A program made the position numbers and the translations under genes. A DNA stretch of 64,000 bases from Pseudomonas sp. JUb42. Its GTDB lineage: Bacteria > Pseudomonadota > Gammaproteobacteria > Pseudomonadales > Pseudomonadaceae. Position 1 is the first letter of the stretch, and every line of letters begins with the position of its first letter. Shown one piece after another: positions 46,850-53,950 of the stretch. The stretch is from contig NZ_JANUFD010000001.1 in the NCBI RefSeq assembly GCF_024807945.1, forward strand, positions 372,001 through 436,000, given 5' to 3'. The notes below the pieces were generated by a model that did no database searches, was not told the origin of the DNA, and saw only the letters and a list, made by a program, of their open reading frames with translations.

Positions 46850-48034
46850 TCAGCTGCGAAGTACCCGCACCAACTCAGCAATCTCCTCTTCCGTATTCAG
46901 ATAACTCACTGACACCCTGGCAATAGACGCCAGCCCCCGCGCCTGCATGTCCAGCGGCGTATAAGCCACGCCATTGGCGCCGATATTGATGCCGTGCCCG
47001 GCCAGGTGCTCCTTGAGGGCGTTGGCGTCCCAGCCTTGCAGGTTCAGGGCGATCAAGCCTGATTGCTGGCCGGGCTCGCCGAGATCGTGCAGGGTCAGGC
47101 CGTCAATCTGCGCCAGTTGCTCGCGGGCGACGGCAGCCAGGTGCGCGATGCGCTGGCGGATGCGCGGGATACCCAGGTGCAGAGCCTCACCCAAAGCATT
47201 ATCAAGCCCGGCCATCAGCGCCAGGGATACCTCGCTGGTCTCGAAGCGCCGGGCATCTGCGCGCGGGTGGAAGTGCTCGCCGTTCTGCGGTGCCGACAGT
47301 ACATCGAGAAACGGCGGCTGCAGGCGCTCGATAAAACCCTCGCGGATATACAGCAGTGCGGTGCCCCGTGGCCCGCGCAGATACTTGCGGCAGGCACCCT
47401 TGAGCACATCGCAGCTCAGTGCCTGGACATCAACCTCGATCTGCCCCAGCGCTTGCCCTGCATCGATGAAATAGGCAATGCCGTGACGCCGCGCAACCGC
47501 ACCGATCGCCGCCGCCGGGTTGATCAGGCCACCGTTGGCGGGCAGCCAGGTCAGGGAGATCAGCCGCACCCGCTCGTCGATCATCGCTTCCAGAGCATCC
47601 ATCGAGACCGCGCCTGATGCATCGCACGGAATCACCTCGACACTCGCGCCCGCCGCCACCGCTTGGGCCATGCAGGCCAGGTTGCCGCCCCATTCCTGCC
47701 GTCCGACCAGAATGCGATCACCCGCGCACCACGGCGCTAAACCGGCAAAGGCCATGCCCCATGCCGCCGAGCCGCTGCTAATGAATGCCACTGAGGCCGT
47801 GGCTGCATTGATCAGTTGCGCCGCGCGATGCCGGGCGCTTTCCTGTAGCGCTTCGCCCTGAGCTGCGGCCTCCATCGGCCCGCTCAGGGCTTCGCGCTGC
47901 AATTGGCCGATGATTGCATCAAGAGTGGTCTGGCTGGGCAAGGACCCGCCGGAGTGGTTGAAGTGAATGACCCGCGCGCAACCGGGCGTGGCGGTGCGCA
48001 GGCTGCGGACTTGCTCCTCGCTGATGCTGCTCAT
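46850..48034 (-). CDS. Class V aminotransferase-fold PLP enzyme
   Basis: A 394-residue fold type I PLP protein. FNHSGGSLPSQTTLDAI at the N terminus resembles isopenicillin-N epimerase/cysteine-desulfurase-like proteins; the SSGSAAWGMAF segment is the phosphate-binding site region, FIDAGQALGQIEVD supplies the Asp that holds the pyridine nitrogen, and the Lys in CDVLKGACRKYLRGPRG is the likely Schiff-base residue. Four-base overlap with the RidA gene upstream links it with removal of a reactive enamine/imine product. Substrate unknown. Confidence 0.85.
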   Translation of the reverse strand: MSSISEEQVRSLRTATPGCARVIHFNHSGGSLPSQTTLDAIIGQLQREALSGPMEAAAQGEALQESARHRAAQLINAATASVAFISSGSAAWGMAFAGLAPWCAGDRILVGRQEWGGNLACMAQAVAAGASVEVIPCDASGAVSMDALEAMIDERVRLISLTWLPANGGLINPAAAIGAVARRHGIAYFIDAGQALGQIEVDVQALSCDVLKGACRKYLRGPRGTALLYIREGFIERLQPPFLDVLSAPQNGEHFHPRADARRFETSEVSLALMAGLDNALGEALHLGIPRIRQRIAHLAAVAREQLAQIDGLTLHDLGEPGQQSGLIALNLQGWDANALKEHLAGHGINIGANGVAYTPLDMQARGLASIARVSVSYLNTEEEIAELVRVLRS

Positions 48035-48498
48035 GGCCGCAACTCAAAGACCGCATCCACTTCCACGGCCACACCCTGGGGCAGGGCGGCGACACCGACT
48101 GCGGTGCGCACATGGCGACCCGCTTCGCCGAGGGCATTGACCAACAGGTTAGAGGCTCCGTTGGCGACTACGCCCTGACGCTGGAAGTCAGGCGTGCAGG
48201 CGACGAATACGCCCAGGCGGACGATGCGCAGCAGTTTCGACAAGTCATCATCGATAGCGTCGGCCAGATGCGCGAGCAGGCCCAGTACCGCCAGTTCTGC
48301 AGCGGCAATGCCATCTTCTTCGCTGACCGATTCGCCCAGGCGGCCCTGATAGGCTGGCGCGCCGTCGAGCATGGGAATCTGCCCGGAGATATACAGCATG
48401 TTCTGGCTGCGCACGGTGCTGACGTAATTGGCGACCGGACTGCTTGGCGCGGGCAGTTGCAGGTCGAGGTGTTGCAGGCGTGCGGACAGACGGGTCAT
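48031..48498 (-). CDS. RidA/YjgF-family enamine/imine deaminase
   Basis: A 155-residue RidA-type protein with an N-terminal extension. The core ANYVSTVRSQNMLYISGQIP, the VGVAALPQGVAVEVDAV signature and the Arg (in HVRTAVGV) that binds the substrate carboxylate are present. RidA proteins hydrolyse 2-aminoacrylate-type intermediates released by PLP enzymes, which suits the PLP-enzyme gene directly downstream (four-base overlap). ATG 48498 is chosen; the frame opens 11 codons further. Confidence 0.9.
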   Translation of the reverse strand: MTRLSARLQHLDLQLPAPSSPVANYVSTVRSQNMLYISGQIPMLDGAPAYQGRLGESVSEEDGIAAAELAVLGLLAHLADAIDDDLSKLLRIVRLGVFVACTPDFQRQGVVANGASNLLVNALGEAGRHVRTAVGVAALPQGVAVEVDAVFELRP

Positions 48499-48589
48499 GA
48501 CAGGGCGCTCCAATGAGGGGTAGGCCCACAATGGAAGGCCGCTGTCGGGACGACAAACGGATAGATTTCAGCCGACGTATCTAAATTTC

Positions 48590-49516
48590 TCATCCATGTT
48601 CAAAGCACTCCCGAATCAGCCAATCCGCGAAGCGCCGGGCCGCGTCGTTCATGGGCGCGCTCTGGCTGACCAGCCAGTAACCAATGTTGCTTTCGTAGGG
48701 CATATCGTCGAGCAGTTCGACCAGGGAGCCGTCCTGCAAGCGCCGGCTGATCAGGCGCTGGCGCCCCATGGCAATGCCCTGGCCGGAGACGGCGGCTTCG
48801 ACCACGATGTTGTAGTCATGCAGCATCAGGCTTGGCACGGTGCTGATATCCAGGCGGTACTTCTTGGCCCAGTCCAGCCATTCGAATTGGCTGTGGGCGG
48901 CAATGGCCGATTGCGAGGTGAGCAGGGGGCCGGGGTTCAGGTCCGGGTGTTTGCGGCTTTTTTGACCCGCCAGCCACTGCGCCTTGAAGGCCGGGCTGCA
49001 CACCGGGGCCAGGCGCTCGCTCATCAATAGCTCGGCGTTGACGTTGGCCCAGCCGCCTTTGCCATAGCGAATCGCTAGTTCCACTTCGTCCCCGGCGACA
49101 TCCGCCAGTTGCCAGGAGGGCAGCAGTTCCACCTGGATATCCGGATGGGCCAGCAGAAAGCCGGACAGGCGCGGCGCCAGCCACAGGGTCGCGAAGGAGG
49201 CGAGCAGGCCGATGCGCAGGGTGCGCGGCTGGGCGTTGTGGCTGCGCAATGCGCGAGTGGCGGTGGCGATGGTTTCCAGGGCCTGGCGCACCTGTGGGTA
49301 ATACGACTCGCCCGCCTCGGTCAGAGCGATGGCGCGGGTACGGCGAATGAACAGGCGGCAGTCCAGATGCTGTTCGAGCTTCTGCACCTGGTGGCTCAGG
49401 GCGCTCTGGGTCACCGACAGTTCCTGCCCGGCCTTGATGAAACTCAGGTGCCGGGCCACCGCCTCGAAGGCGCGCAGACTAAGCAGGGGCGGGAGATCGG
49501 CGTGCAGTGGGTCCAA
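48590..49516 (-). CDS. LysR-family regulator (GcvA-like)
   Basis: A 308-residue LTTR. Helix-turn-helix at about 10-70: LRAFEAVARHLSFIKAGQELSVTQSALSHQVQKLE, very much like GcvA. The C-terminal half has the effector-binding lobes. It is read in the same direction as, and 91 bases upstream of, the RidA gene; it may regulate the RidA/aminotransferase operon, or be part of it. Effector unknown. Confidence 0.92.
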   Translation of the reverse strand: MDPLHADLPPLLSLRAFEAVARHLSFIKAGQELSVTQSALSHQVQKLEQHLDCRLFIRRTRAIALTEAGESYYPQVRQALETIATATRALRSHNAQPRTLRIGLLASFATLWLAPRLSGFLLAHPDIQVELLPSWQLADVAGDEVELAIRYGKGGWANVNAELLMSERLAPVCSPAFKAQWLAGQKSRKHPDLNPGPLLTSQSAIAAHSQFEWLDWAKKYRLDISTVPSLMLHDYNIVVEAAVSGQGIAMGRQRLISRRLQDGSLVELLDDMPYESNIGYWLVSQSAPMNDAARRFADWLIRECFEHG

Positions 49517-49641
49517 GAGCGTCGTCCTGTTGAAAGCGTCCTGATGAAAGAGGCTCTAATTAAAGAAAGCCGGGCCACTGGTCATGGCCGATGCGATTGC
49601 GCATTATTGCCTCTGGTCCCGCTGTTCGAGAACTGTAAACC

Positions 49642-49800
49642 ATGAGCGAAGACGAGAAACTGATCGACCTGAGCGCCGAGCGCGCCAAGCGGGTACACGA
49701 TCTGAACGACAAGCGCTTGAACGAAGTGCGCAACGCCTTCGAGCAGGCCATGCCGATGAAAGGCAAGAAAAAGCCGAAAAACAAGCCTAAAAAGCGCTGA
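49642..49800 (+). CDS. Small basic protein of 52 residues
   Basis: MSEDEKLIDLSAERAKRVHD is followed by NDKRLNEVRNAFEQAMPMKG and a lysine tail ending KKR. An acidic-to-basic helix and a strongly basic C terminus suggest nucleic-acid or ribosome contact. The start lacks a clear Shine-Dalgarno (AACTGTAAACC). It is followed by the PhrS-like gene in the same orientation. Too short for family recognition. Confidence 0.65.
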   Translation: MSEDEKLIDLSAERAKRVHDLNDKRLNEVRNAFEQAMPMKGKKKPKNKPKKR

Positions 49801-49825
49801 AATCTCTGCCTGCACCCCATTTCCG

Positions 49826-49839
49826 TTGACCCACGTCAG
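49826..49839 (+). promoter_or_regulatory. Upstream ANR/FNR-like half of an inverted pair
   Basis: TTGACCCACGTCAG matches TTGAY-N4-RTCAA except the last base. Its first 13 bases are the exact reverse complement of 49877-49889. Centred about 91.5 bases upstream of the predicted start. Confidence 0.5.
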
Positions 49840-49875
49840 TTCGCCATGCGCTCGTAGCCCGAGCCCGTGGCGGCA

Positions 49876-49917
49876 TTGACGTGGGTCAATTTCCTTGCGC
49901 CCATCGCTGGGTAATCT
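49876..49917 (+). promoter_or_regulatory. ANR-type promoter of the PhrS-like gene
   Basis: TTGACGTGGGTCAA (49876-49889) is a perfect ANR/FNR box. TAATCT at 49912-49917 is a good -10. The predicted start near 49924 puts the box centre at about -41.5, the position of class II FNR-activated promoters, so transcription should rise when oxygen is low. Confidence 0.8.
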
Positions 49918-49956
49918 TGCTCCATCGAACGCACGGACAGGGAAGGAGGCGCAGTT

Positions 49957-50073
49957 ATGTTTCTCGACAATGTGGTTGTCGCCGGAGTGGTTACCGTCGG
50001 CCTGATGGTGGTGTTTTTCGCAGGCCTGGGCATTTTTATCTGGAAGGACTCGCACAAGCGCAAGCCGGATTGA
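49957..50073 (+). CDS. 38-residue single-helix membrane peptide (PhrS ORF; CcoM-like)
   Basis: MFLDNVVVAGVVTVGLMVVF begins the peptide; the helix spans about residues 6-29 and the tail is basic (WKDSHKRKPD). A very strong GGAAGGAGG site lies 8 bases before the ATG. It would sit in the inner membrane with the C terminus inside. It corresponds to the peptide encoded within P. aeruginosa PhrS. The form, and the low-oxygen control of its promoter, resemble CcoM, the tiny subunit reported in the cbb3 oxidase of P. stutzeri; that link is a hypothesis. Confidence 0.8.
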   Translation: MFLDNVVVAGVVTVGLMVVFFAGLGIFIWKDSHKRKPD

Positions 50074-50105
50074 GTCTTTCTATAACAAGAGCACGCAAGG
50101 CATTT

Positions 50106-50133
50106 TGGGCGACTTCGGTCGCCCTTTTTTTTG
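50106..50133 (+). terminator. Terminator of the PhrS-like gene
   Basis: GGGCGAC-TTCG-GTCGCCC followed by eight T: a tetraloop hairpin with a clean U tract. Confidence 0.95.
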
Positions 50134-50153
50134 CCTGAAATTCAGGTGCTTGC

Positions 50154-50243
50154 TGTGGGATCGAGGCTTGCCCGCGAAAGCATCACCTCAATTATCCTGG
50201 TGCACCGCGTTATCGTTTTTCGCGGGCAAGCCACGCTCCCACA
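50154..50243. repeat. REPIN, type B copy 1
   Basis: Left arm TGTGGGATCGAGGCTTGCCC (T for G and an altered base), right arm CGGGCAAGCCACGCTCCCACA; a variant of type B. Between the sRNA gene and phaJ, convergent. Confidence 0.82.
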
Positions 50244-50256
50244 GGTTTGGGCAGAT

Positions 50257-50727
50257 TCAGCCAATGCTGATCTCAGGCAAAGTCGTCAGGGTCACGGTCT
50301 GCTGCTTGCGTGGCGCAAGGATCTCGGCTTCGCCATCGACTACCAACTCGTCGTTCTGGTTGAACACACGGGTGGCGATGCGTACGCGGAATTTCGGCAG
50401 TTTTTCCAGGATTTCCAGGCGCACGGTCAGGGTGTCGCCCAACTTCACCGGTTTCTGGAAGCTCATCTGCTGGCCAATATAGATAGTGCCCGGCCCAGGC
50501 AATTCACACGCCACCGCCGCGCTGATCAGGGCGCCGCTGAACATGCCGTGGGCAATGCGCTCCTTGAACATGGTCTTGGACGCATATTCGGCGTCCAGGT
50601 GAACCGGGTTGTGGTCGCCGGACATGGCGGCAAACAACTGGATATCGCGCTCTTCGACGGTTTTGCTGAAGCTGGCGGTCTGGCCGACTTCCAGGGCTTC
50701 GTACGGCGTGTTGGTGACTTCGGTCAT
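50257..50727 (-). CDS. phaJ: (R)-specific enoyl-CoA hydratase, MaoC-like (PhaJ1 type)
   Basis: A 156-residue hot-dog fold enzyme. The hydratase 2 motif is present with both catalytic residues, Asp and His, in AAMSGDHNPVHLDAEYASKT. Enzymes of this branch convert enoyl-CoA from beta-oxidation to (R)-3-hydroxyacyl-CoA, the precursor of polyhydroxyalkanoates. The length equals P. aeruginosa PhaJ1, which lies by the lipase and fadD genes, the arrangement here as well. Cytoplasmic. Chain-length preference cannot be judged. Confidence 0.87.
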   Translation of the reverse strand: MTEVTNTPYEALEVGQTASFSKTVEERDIQLFAAMSGDHNPVHLDAEYASKTMFKERIAHGMFSGALISAAVACELPGPGTIYIGQQMSFQKPVKLGDTLTVRLEILEKLPKFRVRIATRVFNQNDELVVDGEAEILAPRKQQTVTLTTLPEISIG

Positions 50728-50766
50728 GGGTGATCCTGAATAAGGGAAATGTGTAACTACATATGA

Positions 50767-51711
50767 CTATTCTGACCGACGTGGCCGTGGTTGTTCCAGC
50801 GTGTGATCGAGCCAGTCGATGACATCACGGGTGACCTCGTCGCGATTGCTCTCATTGAACAGTTCATGCCGCGCCTGTGGATAGATCTTCAACTGTACGG
50901 ACTGATGACCTGCCTCGCCCAGTGCAGCGGCAAGATCTTTGAGACGCTTGCCCTGGCTCACCGGATCACATTCGCCGCCAATGATCAGTAAAGGCAGGCT
51001 GCCATCTATCTGTTTAAGGTTGGAGGGCTTGCTGATCTGTTGCAGGCCGCCGAGCAGATCGACCCAGAATTGATTGGTGCAACGAAAGCCGCACAACGGG
51101 TCGCTGACATACAGATCGACCTGCTGCGCATCGCGGCTGAGCCAGTCGAAGCGGGTGCGGTTGGGCTTGAAAGCCTTGTTGAAGTTGCCGAACGACAGCC
51201 AGTCGATCAGCGCACTGCGCCCGGTCGGCCCCTGGCGCCAGCGCTCCAGGCGGGCAATCTGCCGGGCGCTGCGGTACAGCGAGACCGGCTGATAGTTCGA
51301 GCCGCTGAGAATCGCCCCCTGCAAACTGGCGCCGTGGTACATCACATAGGCCTGAGCGACATAGCTGCCCATGCTGTGACCGAGCAGAAACACCGGCAGG
51401 TCCGGGTGGCGCTGGCTGATCGACTGGCTCAGGCTGGCCAGGTCGTCCACCACCTTGCTCCAGCCGTCCTCATGGGCGAAATGCCCGAGCACGCCCTGGG
51501 CGGCGGTCTTGCCGTGGCCGCGCTGATCGTGGGCATACAGGGCTATTCCGGCAGCACAGAGCGCCGCGCCGAGCCGGGCATAACGGCCGCTGTGTTCCGC
51601 CATGCCGTGGGACAGCATGACCACCGCCCGTGGCGTCAGATCGGGCAGCCAGGCATTGACGAACAGGCGGCTGTGATCACTTGCATCGAGCCAGAAAACT
51701 TCGTGTTTCAT
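50767..51711 (-). CDS. Alpha/beta hydrolase (monoacylglycerol lipase/lysophospholipase-like)
   Basis: A 314-residue serine hydrolase beginning MKHEVFWLDASDHSRLFVNA. The nucleophile elbow is GHSMG (LLGHSMGSYVAQAY), the Asp lies in IGGECDPVSQGKRL and the His in ARHELFNES, a complete catalytic triad. HGMAEHSGRYARLGAAL is typical of the Hydrolase_4 (lysophospholipase) family. It would release fatty acids for the FadD proteins encoded next door. ATG 51711 is chosen; it gives the family's N terminus, though the ribosome site is weak. Divergent from fadD2. Confidence 0.88.
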   Translation of the reverse strand: MKHEVFWLDASDHSRLFVNAWLPDLTPRAVVMLSHGMAEHSGRYARLGAALCAAGIALYAHDQRGHGKTAAQGVLGHFAHEDGWSKVVDDLASLSQSISQRHPDLPVFLLGHSMGSYVAQAYVMYHGASLQGAILSGSNYQPVSLYRSARQIARLERWRQGPTGRSALIDWLSFGNFNKAFKPNRTRFDWLSRDAQQVDLYVSDPLCGFRCTNQFWVDLLGGLQQISKPSNLKQIDGSLPLLIIGGECDPVSQGKRLKDLAAALGEAGHQSVQLKIYPQARHELFNESNRDEVTRDVIDWLDHTLEQPRPRRSE

Positions 51712-51916
51712 GTAGACGTCCCAGTGCCGGAGGTGGCGTGTATGACAAGTGTAGAGCTGATGGCTAATTGCATCCTGATCAGCTCTTAGATTCACGCCGC
51801 TGATGACACTATGCCTGCTATTTGCCTTACCTGTGTTCCCTGCTAACGTCGGGCAAGACCCGCTTAGCGTTCAGACTCTGGCGGGCCAGATACTCTCAGG
51901 TAAGAGGACAAAAACA

Positions 51917-53605
51917 ATGCAACCTGATTTCTGGAATGACAAACGCCCCGCTGGTGTACTCCCTGAGGTGGATCTACAAGCTTATAAGTCCGTTATCGAA
52001 GTGTTCGAGCGTTCCTGCAAGAAGTTCGCTGACCGGCCCGCCTTCAGCAATATGGGCGTGACCCTGACCTACGCCGAGCTGGAACGGCTGTCCGCTGCCT
52101 TCGCCAGTTACTTGCAGCAACACACTGAGCTCAAGCCGGGCGATCGCATCGCTGTGCAGATGCCCAACCTGCTGCAATACCCGATTGCCGTGTTCGGCGC
52201 GTTGCGCGCCGGGTTGATCGTGGTTAACACCAATCCGCTGTATACCGCCCGCGAGATGCGCCATCAGTTCAAGGATTCCGGGGCTCGCGCCCTGGTCTAC
52301 CTCAACCTGTTCGGCAAGCTGGTCCAGGAAGTGCTACCCGATACCGAGATCCAGTATCTGATCGAAGTGAAAATGGGCGACATGCAGTCTGCCGCCAAGG
52401 GCTGGCTGATCAATACCGTGGTCGACAAGGTCAAGAAGATGGTGCCGGACTATGACCTGCCCCAGGCCATAGGCTTCAAGCGCGCCCTGCACCTGGGCAG
52501 CCAACAGCAGCACAAGCCGGTTCCGGCCAGCCTCGGTGATATCGCCGTGCTGCAATACACCGGCGGCACCACCGGCCTGGCCAAGGGCGCCATGCTCAGC
52601 CATGGCAACCTGGTGGCCAATATGCAGCAGGTCTATGCCTGCATGCTGCAGCACGGTCCTGACGGCGCGGCGATGTTTCAGGAGGGCAAGGAGATCATGG
52701 TGGCGCCGCTGCCGCTCTACCATATCTATGCCTTCACCGCGAACTGCATGTGCATGATGGTCAGTGGCAATCACAACATCCTGATCACCAATCCGCGGGA
52801 CATCGGCGGCTTTATCAAGGAACTGAAGAAGTGGCGCTTCTCGGCCATGATCGGGCTCAACACCCTGTTCGTCGCGCTGATGAATCACCCGGACTTCAAG
52901 ACCCTGGATTTCTCCAGCCTCAAGCTGACCAACTCCGGCGGCACCGCCCTGGTCAAGGCCACGGCCGAGCGTTGGGAAGAAATCACCGGCTGTCGGGTGG
53001 TCGAAGGCTACGGCCTGACCGAAACTTCGCCGGTGGCCAGTACCAACCCCTATGGCGACAAGGCGCGCCTGGGTACGGTGGGCATTCCGGTGCCTGGCAC
53101 GGCAATGAAAGTGGTCGATGACGACGGTGTCGAGCAGCCCCTGGGCGAGCGCGGCGAACTGTGCATCAAGGGCCCGCAGGTAATGATGGGCTACTGGCAG
53201 CGCCCGGAGGCTTCGGCTGAAGCGCTGGATGCGGATGGCTGGCTGAAGACCGGGGATATCGCCGTGATCGATGCCGACGGTTTTGTGCGTATCGTTGACC
53301 GCAAGAAGGACCTGATCATCGTCTCCGGCTTCAATGTCTATCCCAACGAGATCGAGGACGTGGTCATGGCCCACCCCTGCGTGGCCAGTTGCGCCGCCAT
53401 CGGCGTACCTGACGAGCGCTCCGGGGAGGCGGTCAAACTGTTCGTGGTGCCGCGGGCGCAGGGCGTCAGCGTCGATGAGCTCAAGGCCTACTGCAAGGAG
53501 AACTTCACCGCTTATAAAGTGCCCAAGCACATCGTGTTGCGCGAGTCGTTGCCGATGACGCCGGTGGGCAAGATCCTACGGCGGGAGTTGCGCGATATTG
53601 CGTAA
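51917..53605 (+). CDS. fadD2: Long-chain fatty-acid-CoA ligase FadD2
   Basis: A 562-residue AMP-binding enzyme that activates fatty acid to acyl-CoA with ATP, at the inner face of the cytoplasmic membrane. The AMP-binding loop YTGGTTGLAKGAML (about residues 214-227), EGYGLTETSPV, and the FACS motif DGWLKTGDIAVID then GFVRIVDRKKDLII are all intact. The length is exactly that of P. aeruginosa FadD2. It is the copy adjacent to the lipase gene, as in that species, hence FadD2. ATG 51917 follows AGAGGAC; the frame opens to 51803. Confidence 0.93.
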   Translation: MQPDFWNDKRPAGVLPEVDLQAYKSVIEVFERSCKKFADRPAFSNMGVTLTYAELERLSAAFASYLQQHTELKPGDRIAVQMPNLLQYPIAVFGALRAGLIVVNTNPLYTAREMRHQFKDSGARALVYLNLFGKLVQEVLPDTEIQYLIEVKMGDMQSAAKGWLINTVVDKVKKMVPDYDLPQAIGFKRALHLGSQQQHKPVPASLGDIAVLQYTGGTTGLAKGAMLSHGNLVANMQQVYACMLQHGPDGAAMFQEGKEIMVAPLPLYHIYAFTANCMCMMVSGNHNILITNPRDIGGFIKELKKWRFSAMIGLNTLFVALMNHPDFKTLDFSSLKLTNSGGTALVKATAERWEEITGCRVVEGYGLTETSPVASTNPYGDKARLGTVGIPVPGTAMKVVDDDGVEQPLGERGELCIKGPQVMMGYWQRPEASAEALDADGWLKTGDIAVIDADGFVRIVDRKKDLIIVSGFNVYPNEIEDVVMAHPCVASCAAIGVPDERSGEAVKLFVVPRAQGVSVDELKAYCKENFTAYKVPKHIVLRESLPMTPVGKILRRELRDIA

Positions 53606-53626
53606 ATAGTAAAGGGAGCCTCGTTC

Positions 53627-53720
53627 TGTGGGAGCGAGGCTTGCCCGCGAAGAGGCCGGTACTTCCAATACATCTTCACAGCCAGAAACACCGTCTTCGC
53701 GGGCAAGCCTCGCTCCCACA
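53627..53720. repeat. REPIN, type B copy 2
   Basis: Arms TGTGGGAGCGAGGCTTGCCC and complement. Its spacer is nearly identical to that of copy 3 at 55689, which lies just after the next gene; together they flank fadD1 as direct repeats. Confidence 0.92.
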
Positions 53721-53950
53721 GACGTCATAAATTTCAGAATAGAATCTTTACTCTAAAAATGACTAAATAATATTTATAGTCACTTTGTAACTACATGGGC
53801 CGATTTTGGCTCTATGCGACCCTTGGCAAAGCTGCTACTCTCGGCCCGCTTTTTGACCGGTCTCTCTGCAAAAAGCAATTCCAAAAACACAAAAAAAATC
53901 ACTGCATCCAGCAGTGTGAAGAATTCGCTGTCGCTGAGGAGTCGGCTTCC

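Larger units (their letters stand above)
49924..50133 (+). ncRNA. phrS: PhrS-like sRNA/mRNA
   Basis: From the predicted start near 49924 to the terminator T run at 50133 is ~210 nt, like the ~213-nt PhrS of P. aeruginosa, which is ANR-dependent, encodes a 37-residue peptide and lies near fadD/phaJ-type genes. The same elements are here: ANR box, peptide ORF, terminator, and the same neighbourhood. In P. aeruginosa PhrS stimulates pqsR translation; whether this genome has pqsR is unknown, so another target or only peptide coding is possible. The start is predicted, not measured. Confidence 0.72.
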
